The notes under the pieces were generated by a model. The model was not told the DNA's origin. It did no database searches and saw only the letters and a list, made by a program, of their open reading frames with translations. Both the position numbers and the translations under genes were made by a program. 64,000 nucleotides of DNA, taken from NCBI GenBank assembly GCA_026874595.1, contig CM049306.1:36102019-36166018 (forward strand), written 5' to 3'. Below are positions 1 to 9,778 of this stretch, piece by piece. Each line of letters opens with the position of its first letter. Positions within the stretch are counted from its first letter, which is position 1. Source of the stretch: Sipunculus nudus. Taxonomy: Eukaryota > Annelida > Sipuncula > Golfingiida > Sipunculidae.

Positions 1-514
1 TAATTCGAATTGTATATTACATGGCTATTTTTATTTGCCTGAACTTTTCTTTACTTGTTGTTAGCTTTTTATTGCCACCGACAATATAACATACTTCAAA
101 TTAATAGTTTAATTTGCAACAAGTGTCCTATACCGGTTATTATCAACTTTCAAGTTGTTTAAGTAAGAAAAATAGATTGATTGGTTTTACAAAATTGTTT
201 TAATGGACTGATTAGTTTTACAAAAATGTTTAAATTGATAAAAGGTTAAAAAGAAAAAATCTGGCCCGTCAAGAAAATAATGAGGATATCCTGTAGATAC
301 TGAGAATACTTTATTTGCACTACTCATTGTAAAAGGGAACATAGAGTTCCTATCTATTAATGTCATCATTTGCAAAATTTATATGGAAAAATGGTGGTTT
401 TTATATCTTTAATGTTTGAATTATATTTATTTTTTTATTTTTTCCCTTCTCCTTCCCATCACTGTCCATTTCTTTGTTCGAGATACTTTTTATTAAATAT
501 GTAAGGCCTTATAA
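1..514. other. AT-rich stretch without a recognisable gene
   Basis: No splice-site/ORF combination or named repeat is visible here. Short open frames are not supported by codon pattern or family motifs. Confidence 0.5.
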
Positions 515-841
515 TTAAGGAAGGGCTCACAACTTCAAGAAATTACACAATACTGACTAATTTCTGGTATGAACATGGCAAATATATAGAGAAATATTTA
601 TATCAAATATGATTAATATCAGATCAGAAGTTTTGATGATCTTGAAAGTTAAGAACTGGCTTTAAATGGAAAATTTAATTTTTACCTAAATATTTAAAAG
701 GAACGAAGTTGAGCGACCAAATTTTCGGTATGGTAGGGTTTTTTTTTTTGGGAGGACATCTTACCATATGCCGCATTTCGGATTCATATGTCCAACGGTT
801 ACAAAAAAATACCCTACTAACGGACGGACGCCCGGACGACG
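515..841 (+). repeat. Dispersed repeat 'B', copy interrupted by the gypsy element
   Basis: This stretch aligns by eye with 12480-12820: the same 'acttcaa', 'tttctggtatg', 'aaatatgattaa', 'aaaggaacgaagt' and 'ggacggacg' blocks occur in the same order. It stops abruptly after 'cggacgac', exactly where the 5' LTR begins, while the other copy runs on for another ~50 bp into a terminal hairpin. So the retrotransposon inserted into, or recombined within, this repeat. Confidence 0.75.
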
Positions 842-1036
842 TGTTACGGGACGTATGTTTACTATTTATGCGGGCTACGGGAGTATTATGTTACCAGTTA
901 TTGTTGCGCCCCCTTGTGGCAATTACGTCTATCATGTGTGTGTGTGACGAACATGTCAGCCATTAAACGTGTTAACTGTTAGCCTCCTCGTTTAGGAGCG
1001 ATTGTGTCGCGTGCCTGGAAAAACATCCGACAAACA
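842..1036 (+). repeat. 5' LTR (195 bp)
   Basis: It begins TGTTACGGG and ends ...ACAAACA directly before the primer binding site, giving the usual TG...CA ends. Its first 105 bp recur at 5971-6075 with two mismatches. A 195-bp LTR is short, in the range of small molluscan gypsy elements. Confidence 0.85.
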
Positions 1037-1054
1037 TGGTGTCAGAATGGGCAG
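1037..1054 (+). other. Primer binding site, tRNA-Leu type
   Basis: TGGTGTCAG starts immediately after the LTR. This is complementary to a tRNA ending CTGACACCA, as in eukaryotic tRNA-Leu; after nine matched bases the pairing continues imperfectly (AATGGG). Confidence 0.75.
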
Positions 1055-1452
1055 CCGCACGCCAGGAACAGTTTGGACAAGGTTTTGTCCAGAAACATTT
1101 GTCTAACGGGATGTAGGAAACTTGAAAAGTGACCGACGGAACCGCAGGATTCGCGGACGGAATGGAGAGCTCGCCTCGTCACGTGCTACAAAAACGGCGC
1201 CATATTTGATTTTGAGTGAATGTCGGAATTTTGTGTTGTGAACAATTATTTTCTTGATATGCCACTTTGAAACTGTGGAAGGATCATACCAAGGATTGTC
1301 TGTGACATGGTATACGTGAGTACATTCACTTGTGTTGACATATAATTTATAAAGCTGACGTCTCGGAACTTTGCTGTTAGAACTGTCACTGTCAGATTTA
1401 ACGTCACTCGTCAGTTGTTTTGTCAGATTCCTATAGTATAACTATAGATATC

Positions 1453-2733
1453 ATGGCCGCCTATCAGATACCCCCGCCGAGCCCTATGTCACTAAACGGC
1501 GATGTCACTGAGAATTGGAAACAGTTTGAGACAGCTTGGAATTACTATATTGTAGCAACAGAACTTGATCAGAAATTTGTAAAACCAGACGGAACAGATA
1601 ACCCATCAGGGAGATATCAGGTCGCTGCTACATTATGTTCTATTATGGGACCAGCATGCTTAAAACTTATGAACAGTTTGCCCAGTATAACAGCAGAGGA
1701 TAAGAAGGACCCATTGATTATTACTAGGAAATTAAGGGGACATTTCTTGCCACAGAAAAATGTGTTGTTTGAGAGATATAAGTTCAACACTGCAAATCAA
1801 ACTAAACATGAAACAGTGGATCAGTATGTAGTCAGACTACGCCAGTTAGCAGAATCTTGTGAATATGAAACCCTGACAAACAGTTTAATTAGAGACAGGC
1901 TAGTAATGGGAACACTGGATACAGCCAGTCGTGATAGATTACTGAGGGCACGCCCTGTCCCTGATCTTAATCAGTGTGTAGAAATGCTCAGAGCTAGCGA
2001 ACTGTCCAAGATACATAAAAGTCAGATGACTAGTACTAAGTCAGGACTTGTTGAACAGATTCATGGAGTGCAGCGCAAGACTGGTAGGCAAGGAAACAAT
2101 TCAAAATCTTGTAAAAAGACTCTAGGACATATGCATCAGGCAGAATGTAAATATTGTGGAACAAAGCATGTGAAGGGGAAATGTCCGGCTTATGGAAAAA
2201 ATTGCAAAAAATGTGGGAAACAAAACCATTTCGCTGTTGTGTGTAAGATGAAAACAAGTACACAAAAAATCAAAAACAAAGTTCATAGTATGGACATTGA
2301 GCAGTCGGATGAGGATGCATTTGTAGTTCGGCGTATTGGAGCAGTGAATAAACAGAATCAAAAAAGCAGATTTATGCTACCGCTTACATTTCAAGGGGCT
2401 GATGATATTGTTAAACAAGTGCAGTTGGATACTGGAGCTACTTGTAGTGCTATGTCATATGCAACATTAAAGGACATTTTACAGTGTGAAGACATTGAGC
2501 TACAACCTGTAAAAGGTAGAATACGGCTTTATGATGGTAGTGTGGTTACTCCATTGGGAACGTACACACTTATTGTGAGTTATGGTGAAGGACCACAGAT
2601 GCCCATAACATTTGATATCTTGAAAAAAGCGCCATGGCCAATCATTGATGGCCACACTTGTGTGCAGAATGGATGGATAACAGTAAAGGATAATAACATT
2701 CATGTACTTGAAGCTGAGGGAGCCTCTCACTAA
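1453..2733 (+). CDS. gag: Gag-protease polyprotein of the gypsy element
   Basis: A 426-residue frame from ATG 1453, chosen because it has a good context (ATCATGG) and is the first ATG; the frame is open a little upstream but without an earlier ATG. The N-terminal ~220 residues are capsid-like. Two zinc knuckles follow: one from about residue 232 (C-x2-C-x3-H-x4-C, spacing one short of standard) and a canonical C-x2-C-x4-H-x4-C from about 251. A retroviral-type aspartic protease follows, with the catalytic D-T-G-A at residues 326-329. So gag and protease share one frame and pol is in another, overlapping at the end. Expected role: particle assembly, RNA packaging and polyprotein cleavage. Confidence 0.9.
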   Translation: MAAYQIPPPSPMSLNGDVTENWKQFETAWNYYIVATELDQKFVKPDGTDNPSGRYQVAATLCSIMGPACLKLMNSLPSITAEDKKDPLIITRKLRGHFLPQKNVLFERYKFNTANQTKHETVDQYVVRLRQLAESCEYETLTNSLIRDRLVMGTLDTASRDRLLRARPVPDLNQCVEMLRASELSKIHKSQMTSTKSGLVEQIHGVQRKTGRQGNNSKSCKKTLGHMHQAECKYCGTKHVKGKCPAYGKNCKKCGKQNHFAVVCKMKTSTQKIKNKVHSMDIEQSDEDAFVVRRIGAVNKQNQKSRFMLPLTFQGADDIVKQVQLDTGATCSAMSYATLKDILQCEDIELQPVKGRIRLYDGSVVTPLGTYTLIVSYGEGPQMPITFDILKKAPWPIIDGHTCVQNGWITVKDNNIHVLEAEGASH

Positions 2734-5584
2734 GGAACAGGTACTAAGTGAATATTGTGATGTCTTTAGTGAATATGAATATCATATAGAAATAGATTCA
2801 AGTGTTAAACCAGTGCAGCATGTGCCGCGTAGAGTACCGGTGCCTCTAAAAGACAAGTTATTGAATAAGTTAAATGATATGGAGGCTCAAGGGATTATCT
2901 GTAAAGTCACAGAGCCTACGGACTGGATAAGTAGTTTAGTGGCAGTACAAAAGGGTCAAAAGTTGAGAATATGCATTGATCCGAAGGATTTGAATAAAGC
3001 CATTAGAAGGCCAAAATATCAAATGCCTACAGTGGACGAAGTCTTACCCAAACTGGCAAAGGCCAAAGTGTTTACAGTATTGGACGCCAGAGAAGGATTT
3101 CACCAAATAAAATTGAGTGAAGAGAGTAGTTTCTTAACTACATTTTGGACTCCTTTTGGCCGATACCGATATCTGCGATGTCCGCAAGGGATCTCGTCAG
3201 CTCCAGAGGAGTACCAGCGGAGACAAAAGGAAGCGTTAGAAGGAATTGAGGGAGTAGATGTTATTGCTGATGACATCGTTTGTTATGGATCAGGTGAAAC
3301 GGAAGCTGAAGCAGCCGCTAACCATGATAAAAACTTGAGAGCAGTATTAGAGAGAGCTCAGCAAGTAAACCTCAAATTTAACAGACAGAAATTTGAATCA
3401 AGGTTCAAGTTGCCTGAAGTGCCATATGTGGGACATTTGTTGACAAAAGATGGCATCAAGCCAGACCCAGCAAAGGTGGAAGCGCTAATAAATATGCCTA
3501 AACCAACAAATGTCAAGGCAGTACAACGCTTTTTGGGTAGTGTAAACTATTTGTCAAGATACTTGCCTCGGATTTCAGATGTTACAGAACCACTGAGAAA
3601 GTTGACTTTACAAGGTGTGGAATGGGACTGGCAGTCCCAGCAGGAGGAAGCTTACCAGACTATTTTACATCTTATGACTGAAGCCCCAGTGCTTAGATAT
3701 TATGATGTTAACTTGGAGGTCACAGTTCAGAGTGACGCATCTGAAAAGGGACTAGGAGCTACCTTGATGCAAAAAGGTCAACCAGTTGCGTTTGCCTCAC
3801 GCGCTCTATCTCTAACTGAGCAAGGATATGCACAGATAGAAAAAGAATGTCTTGGAATAGTATTTGCTTGTGAGAAATTTGATCAGTATCTTCATGGGAA
3901 AGACATTATCAATGTAGAAACCGATCATAAGCCGCTAGTTTCAATAGCAAAGAAATCCATACATCAAGCACCTAAGCGACTACAACACATGTTGTTAAGA
4001 CTACAAAAGTACAATTTGGAATATCACTATGTGCCTGGGAATAAGATGTATATTTCTGATATGTTGTCTAGAGCTTTTTTGCCAGGTATCAGTGTCAAAG
4101 AAAGTGTGCCTAGATACTACATATTTAGTGCTAACCAAGTAGATAAACTCTACCAAGATATTAGTTCTGTCAACCAGATGGATTACATGAGACTTAAAGA
4201 AGGAACCCATCAACGGATACAGGCTGGTACTCAGGCTGATGCAGTACTACAGACATTAGCCTCAACAGTGTACACAGGATGGCCTGAATCGCGGGAAGAG
4301 GTTCCTGAATGTATCAAAGAGTTCTGGAACTTTAGGGATGAACTGATAGTACAGGATGGTGTACTGTACAAAGGAATGAAAGTGATAATACCTAAAGTAC
4401 TAAGACCACAAATGATAGCTCGGGCTCATACTAGTCATTTAGGCTCAGACGCGTGTATTCGAAGAGCTAGAGATGTGCTCTTTTGGCCTGGGATGGCACA
4501 AGACATTAGAGACAAGATTCAATCATGTACTATTTGTAATGAATACTTAGCTAAACAGCAGAAAGAACCTTTAATGACTCATGAAATTCCCAGATTACCA
4601 TGGTCTAAAGTTGGACAAGATTTGTTTACATGGAAAGGTCAACACTATTTGGTTACTGTTGATTATTACAGTGATTATTTTGAGCTGGATAAGCTGGAGG
4701 ATCAAACCAGTAAAACAGTAATAGAAAAGACTAAAGCTCATTTTGCTAGACACGGAATTGCTGATATGGTTACTGATAATGGACCTTGTTACATCAGTGA
4801 AGAATTTCAAGTATTTCAACGTGAATGGTCATTTAGGCATATAACAAGTTCACCCAGACATAGTCAGAGTAATGGGAAAAGTGAATCAGCTGTTAAAATA
4901 GCAAAGACGTTAGTAAAGAAAGCAGAGAGAGATGACCAAGACTTGCAACAGATGTTACTTGAATGGAGAAATACACCAGACAAAAATGGCTATAGCCCTG
5001 TACAGAAATTAATGTCACGTAGAATTAAGACCACCATGCCTACAGCTGAAATACTGTTAAAACCAAGTGTGGTGGATGATGTTCCAGAGCAAATAAAAGT
5101 CAAGAGACAAAAAGCCAAAATACAGTATGATAAACATGCAAAAGCATTACCAGAACTTCAGATAGGAGAACCAGTTAGATTACAGCCAATTAATTCAAAA
5201 GACTCATGGCAAAAAGGAAAATGTATGGAGAAAATTGGTCCAAGGACATATATAGTAGGAACAGATGATGGGAGTTATTACAGAAGAAATAGAAAGTTTA
5301 TTAGGCAAGATCAGAGTCAACAGGGTGAGAATAGTGATGCCAATATTAATATTGAGAAAGAGACTGTGGTTACATCTGAGACTGTGAAGACACCCGAGAA
5401 AGCAAATATAGATACTGGTAACAGTCAGTCCAGTCAGTCAGTCAATGCAGTACCTAGCAGTTCTACAGTTATATTAGACAGAGACCCTACCAACAGCCAA
5501 ACAGAGGTCATGCCCAAGACAACCACTCCTAGGAAGTCTCGATATGGACGCGAGATAAGGCAACCAGCAAGATTTCAGTGCTAA
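2702..5584 (+). CDS. pol: Pol polyprotein (reverse transcriptase, RNase H, integrase) of the gypsy element
   Basis: 960 residues from ATG 2702; the frame is open from 2687 and lies +1 relative to gag, overlapping it by 32-47 nt, so expression needs frameshifting or internal initiation. Reverse transcriptase occupies the first third, with I-A-D-D at residues 188-191 in place of the usual Y-x-D-D. RNase H follows (D345 in SDASEKG, then a VETDHKPL block). Integrase shows an HHCC zinc-binding region (H576, H579, C609, C612) and a catalytic triad D654, D692, E728 with the classic 35-residue gap between the last two. A GPY-like module (KIGPRTYIV) lies near the C-terminus. No internal stops or frameshifts are seen, so the enzyme may be functional. 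Confidence 0.93.
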   Translation: MYLKLREPLTKEQVLSEYCDVFSEYEYHIEIDSSVKPVQHVPRRVPVPLKDKLLNKLNDMEAQGIICKVTEPTDWISSLVAVQKGQKLRICIDPKDLNKAIRRPKYQMPTVDEVLPKLAKAKVFTVLDAREGFHQIKLSEESSFLTTFWTPFGRYRYLRCPQGISSAPEEYQRRQKEALEGIEGVDVIADDIVCYGSGETEAEAAANHDKNLRAVLERAQQVNLKFNRQKFESRFKLPEVPYVGHLLTKDGIKPDPAKVEALINMPKPTNVKAVQRFLGSVNYLSRYLPRISDVTEPLRKLTLQGVEWDWQSQQEEAYQTILHLMTEAPVLRYYDVNLEVTVQSDASEKGLGATLMQKGQPVAFASRALSLTEQGYAQIEKECLGIVFACEKFDQYLHGKDIINVETDHKPLVSIAKKSIHQAPKRLQHMLLRLQKYNLEYHYVPGNKMYISDMLSRAFLPGISVKESVPRYYIFSANQVDKLYQDISSVNQMDYMRLKEGTHQRIQAGTQADAVLQTLASTVYTGWPESREEVPECIKEFWNFRDELIVQDGVLYKGMKVIIPKVLRPQMIARAHTSHLGSDACIRRARDVLFWPGMAQDIRDKIQSCTICNEYLAKQQKEPLMTHEIPRLPWSKVGQDLFTWKGQHYLVTVDYYSDYFELDKLEDQTSKTVIEKTKAHFARHGIADMVTDNGPCYISEEFQVFQREWSFRHITSSPRHSQSNGKSESAVKIAKTLVKKAERDDQDLQQMLLEWRNTPDKNGYSPVQKLMSRRIKTTMPTAEILLKPSVVDDVPEQIKVKRQKAKIQYDKHAKALPELQIGEPVRLQPINSKDSWQKGKCMEKIGPRTYIVGTDDGSYYRRNRKFIRQDQSQQGENSDANINIEKETVVTSETVKTPEKANIDTGNSQSSQSVNAVPSSSTVILDRDPTNSQTEVMPKTTTPRKSRYGREIRQPARFQC

Positions 5585-5960
5585 TGTAATATTATTAATT
5601 TAAGTTTTGACAAGATAAACAGTGATAGTTAAAATGATATATTGAGATATATTGTCGACAGTAATGTGTTAAATATGCACACACTTGCACACAAATATGA
5701 TGGACAAAGAGAAAACAAAACTGTTTAGAACCTTTATTGGTAAGTAAATGCTAAATACATGCAAAAAGAATGTCAACGGAGTAAAACATATAAACCATGG
5801 ATGTCAACTGAAGAAAATAATTTATGGACTGAAAATTTGAAATATTAAGTATCGTGATGGTTAGTGAACAAACAAAGACTGTAACTGTAATGGAATAATG
5901 TCAGGTGATAACTGATGGAGATATTTGTATGTGATATATTGCTTATGATGTTTAACTTTA
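5585..5960 (+). other. Untranslated region between pol and the polypurine tract
   Basis: About 375 bp with no long frame and no env-like sequence. It is AT-rich and ends at the polypurine tract. Confidence 0.6.
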
Positions 5961-5970
5961 ACAAGGGAGA
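5961..5970 (+). other. Polypurine tract of the gypsy element
   Basis: The run acaagggaga lies directly before the TGTTAC start of the 3' LTR, the expected place for the plus-strand primer. Confidence 0.7.
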
Positions 5971-6075
5971 TGTTACGGGACGTATGTTTACTATTTATGC
6001 TGGCTACGGGAGTATTATGTTACCAGTTATTGTTGCGCCCCCTTGTGGCAATTACGTGTATCATGTGTGTGTGTG
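5971..6075 (+). repeat. 3' LTR, truncated to 105 bp
   Basis: It matches 842-946 with two substitutions (g/t and c/g), then breaks off inside the TG-dinucleotide run; the sequence after 6075 matches neither the rest of the LTR nor the interrupted repeat B. Confidence 0.85.
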
Positions 6076-6632
6076 GACTAAATTTTCCCTGTTGTCTGTG
6101 GATCTAAAAAACCCACAAACCATAGCATGCATACTATACAAAGACACATGATATCAGGTGTCAGATTTACTAGAATTCTCTGCATGAACTGCTCTAAACC
6201 AAACTATTTTCAAAATATATTAATAATATAAAATAATTTAATTAGCATATTGATTTTTTTATTATAGGGAACTTAATATGAAACTTCCTATTACTGTAGG
6301 TAAAAAAAAAGAAAAGAAACTGAAACCCTAATGGATAAATTTTTTTAATATGGTCATGATATATAGAGTAAAAAAGTCAACATGACAGCCTATATGTACA
6401 TCTGCAAAAAAAAGTATTTACATATACTTCTATATACTTACAGTTACAGTGACATTGTTATTTGTATAAAAAAATTTTAAATTTTAAAATTTACATGACA
6501 ATCTTTAACAATAACACTAACACTAAGTAATAGATAAACCGTGTGAAAATGTAACATTATTGATTCATTTAAAGAGCATGACGTGATTATTCATGGTCAT
6601 ATGGCATAGTTTGTCAGAAATCCATGGCTCAC
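6076..6632. other. AT-rich stretch, no gene seen
   Basis: Low-complexity A/T runs. If the exon at 6633-6727 is real this is the start of its intron 1. Confidence 0.45.
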
Positions 6633-6727
6633 CATAGCAATTTATTTGCGTCTTGCAGGCCCTCCGACTTCGGACACCGAACATCCCGGAATACAAACCA
6701 GCGTCCTTGAGACCTTGACATAGCCAT
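6633..6727 (-). CDS. Candidate first coding exon of an unknown minus-strand gene (31 codons + 2 nt)
   Basis: On the - strand, ATG at 6727 sits in a strong start context (CCAAAATGGC), a second in-frame ATG follows two codons later, and 31 codons lead to a good splice donor (TATG|GTGAGC) at 6633/6632. The peptide begins MAMSRSQGRWFVF and matches no family I recognise. CpG-rich sequence with a perfect TGACGTCA site lies 250-260 bp upstream. The rest of the gene would lie to the left, with the gypsy element in its intron, or outside the window. A chance or untranslated exon is quite possible. Confidence 0.3.
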
Positions 6728-7080
6728 TTTGGCTGACGACAATTCCGCAACTCGCTGCGCTTAACCGTTTATCAAACACTGTAGAAAAAGCGTACTCCAG
6801 TAATATTGTATCCTCTGTGAAAATGAAGTCTATAGAACGTAGAAACTATAAAATTATGAACTTCTTAACGAAATTTAGTGTTCCACATGCCGAAATATCC
6901 CCGCCTGACAGTCCCGCCCAGCAGACGACATGACTATAGTGCACTCCTTCTTATCACTACGCGGGCCCACACGCAGCGTGACGTCAAAGAGACCGCGGAT
7001 TACGCTACACGAAATAGTTCTTTCGTTGTAAGCAAATATGTCGTCAGACTGTGTGCACGTTATATTCATCAAGTTTAAAT
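6728..7080 (-). promoter_or_regulatory. CpG-rich candidate promoter with a perfect CRE
   Basis: In otherwise AT-rich DNA this patch holds many CpGs, GC-box-like cccgccc, and a palindromic TGACGTCA at 6979-6986. It lies upstream of the candidate exon at 6633-6727. No TATA box in a convincing position was seen. Confidence 0.35.
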
Positions 7081-7552
7081 TGCTTGAAATTGCACAGTAT
7101 AAACAAACGGTCAAGATATAAAACTGACATTTGAAGATAAGTTAAGGGTTTCCTGAAAATATGAGATATATTAAAACCTGATATTCAATTTAAGTTGTAC
7201 TTATTAAGTTAAATAAATATTAGATTCATTTAAAATAAAAATATAAATAAACTAAAAATTAAATTATTTTATTAATATTTTATAATATTTATTTATCTGA
7301 TTTTTTATTTTTAATATGATATTTTTTAATACTATGAATATATTATTTTCATTATAACTATCATTAGGCCTCTTATTGCAATATTTAGTTATCAAAATTA
7401 AAATTGATCATAAAATCAGAAATAATATATTAATGACATTATATTACGATATCATAATGTAATATAAATAATTATTGTAATTCAAATGATAATTATAATG
7501 AAAAAATAATATTAATAGCATTAAAAAATAGAATATTTGAATACATTTTCAA
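7081..7552. other. Very AT-rich stretch, partial zeroth unit of the following array
   Basis: Parts at 7220-7320 repeat the 'ttattaatattttataatattt' style block that opens each unit of the array to the right. No gene. Confidence 0.5.
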
Positions 7553-9778
7553 TAATATAAATAAGAAATAAACTATTTTATTAATATTTTATAATATTTA
7601 TTCATCTGATTATATTCATAATATTCATCATGTTACCATAGTTTCCTATATGTTACTATGGGGTCTTACTCCTAGCTGTGTTTTTCCTAAAGGCATTGAA
7701 AATTAACTATAATACCTCAAATATATTACTAATTAATTTCCTATATTTTACTGTAACCCCTATAGGTTACTATAGATGTATATAGTAAACTATAGGATAT
7801 TTTGGCTGGTTAAATACGGACTTTATATGGTTATTATCCAGAAACGTGATGTTTATATGGGTATTACATCGACAATCCCGGAGGGACCCTTGTGACTTAA
7901 CCCACCTTTCTCCCTCGACCTAATCTTATTTCAGAAGTATAAAATCCTGTGATGAGTTTAAATAGAAAAATACATGAAAATACGTCACGTAGAACAATTT
8001 CGCAGTTTAATAATTACTTTTCAAAGATTTAATAATAAATTATTGTTGTTTATTTTATGTAACCAAACGAACATGCCACGTGGGGCCCGCCATGGGCCCA
8101 CATGGGGAACAATGCAGGACAATCTGGACAATGCCCTCATGCGCCCCATGTGGGCAATACCTGTGTCCGCCTAGATTCAATAATATGAATAAGAAATAAA
8201 ATAATAATTAATATTAATATTAATATTTTATAACGAAATATATTGTTCTGATTTTTTAATTAATATTCCTAATTATGTTTTATAAAATAATAGTAATATC
8301 AATGAAAACTACAAACTAATATATGCTTAAAAAATTGACAAAATATACTTCACGTTACTAAAGTTTTCATTTATGTGACTACAGACTTCTGCAGTAAATT
8401 AAGATTTTTCTGTAGGTATTGGAAATTGACTATAATATTCATCATGTTACCATAGTTTCCTATATGTTACTATGTAGTCCTACTGCTCGGTGTGATTTTC
8501 CTAGAGGCATTGAAAATTGACTATAATACCCCAAATATTACTAATTAGTTTCCTATATTTTAATGTTACCCCTGTAGATTACTATACATGTAAATAGTAA
8601 ACTATGGGATCTTTTGGCTGGGTAAATACGGATTTGATATGGTTATTATCCAGAATAGTGATGTTTATACTGGAATAACATAGGCTAGCCTGGCGGGACC
8701 CTTGTGAATTAGCCCGCGTGGCTCCCTGAACCTAATCTCAGTTCAGAAGTAAATCTTGTGATGAGTTTAAATAGACAAAAAAAACATGAAAATACGTCAC
8801 GTAGAACAATTTCGCAGTTAATTAATTACTTCTCAAAGATTTAATAATATATCATTGTTTTTATTTTGTTTGTAACAAATACGAACATGCCACATGGGAC
8901 CCGCCATGGGCCCACATGTGGAATAATGCAGTGCAATCTGGACAATGCCCTGATGGGCCCCATGTGGGCACTACCTGTGTCCGCCCATATTCAATAATAT
9001 GAATTAGAAATAAATTATTTATTAATATTTTATAACAAAAAATGATTATTTTCTAATAATATTCTAAATTAAAATATATAAAATGATATTAATGGAAACT
9101 ACAAACTAATATATGCTTTGAAAATTGACAATAAATACTTCAAGTGACAAAAGTTTCCTTTTATGTGACTACAGACTCCTGCAGTTAATCTAGATTTTTC
9201 CTATAGATATTGAAAATTGACTATAATACTCATCATGTTACCATAGTTTCCTGTATGTTACTATGGGGTTCTATTGCCAGGTGTGATTTTCCTAGAGGTA
9301 TTGAAAATTGACTATAATACCCCAAATATTACTAATTAGCTTCCTATATTTTTATATAACCCATGTAGGTTACTATACATGTAAATAGTAAACTACAGGA
9401 TATTTTGGCTTGGAAAATACAGACATTATATGGTTATTTTCCAGAAACGTGATGTTTATACTGGTATTACATGGGCTAGCCTGGCAGGACCCTTGTGACT
9501 TAACCACGTGGCTCCCACGACCTAATCTCAGTTCAGAAGTAAATCATATGATGAGTTTAAATAGACAAAAACATGAAAATACGTCACGTAGAACAATTTC
9601 TCAGTTAATTAATTACATCTCAAAGATTTAATAATATATCATTGTTTTTTATTTTATGTTACAAATACGAACATGCCACATGGGACCCGCCATGGGCCCA
9701 CATGTGGAACAATGTATGGCAATCTGGACAATGCCCTCATGGGCCCCATGTGGGCAATACCTGTGTCCGCCCATGCCC
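7553..9778 (+). repeat. Tandem array of three ~630-820-bp units with a conserved GC-rich palindromic box
   Basis: Units begin near 7553, 8182 and 8998. Shared landmarks in the same order include 'catcatgttaccatagtttcct' (7626, 8442, 9229), 'gattttcctagaggcattg', 'aatacgtcacgtagaacaat', and a ~100-bp GC-rich box full of CCCATGTGGGC-like palindromes. Offsets between units are about 816 and 784 bp; the first unit lacks ~150 bp. Short open frames in the GC box are not conserved between units, so it is not coding. Confidence 0.85.

Larger units (their letters stand above)
842..6075 (+). mobile_element. Ty3/gypsy LTR retrotransposon, nearly intact, 3' LTR truncated
   Basis: Order seen: 5' LTR (842-1036), tRNA-Leu-type primer binding site, gag with two zinc knuckles plus aspartic protease, pol (RT, RNase H, integrase), polypurine tract, then 105 bp of 3' LTR. 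The order RT-RNaseH-integrase makes it Ty3/gypsy rather than copia. No env-like frame follows pol. The two LTR pieces differ at 2 of 105 positions and both long frames are open, which points to a fairly recent insertion. The 3' LTR lacks its last ~90 bp, so target-site duplication cannot be checked. General layout resembles Steamer-like elements of bivalves (family knowledge); exact clade is not determined here. Confidence 0.93.

Noticed and set aside
1420-1452. Upstream start of the gag frame at 1420
   Set aside because: The codon there is TTG; the first ATG, in good context, is 1453.
8074-8172. Short frame over the GC-rich box of the tandem array
   Set aside because: Not conserved in frame between the array units.
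7553-9778. CRISPR-like array
   Set aside because: Units are ~800 bp, not short repeats with unique spacers, and the DNA is eukaryotic.
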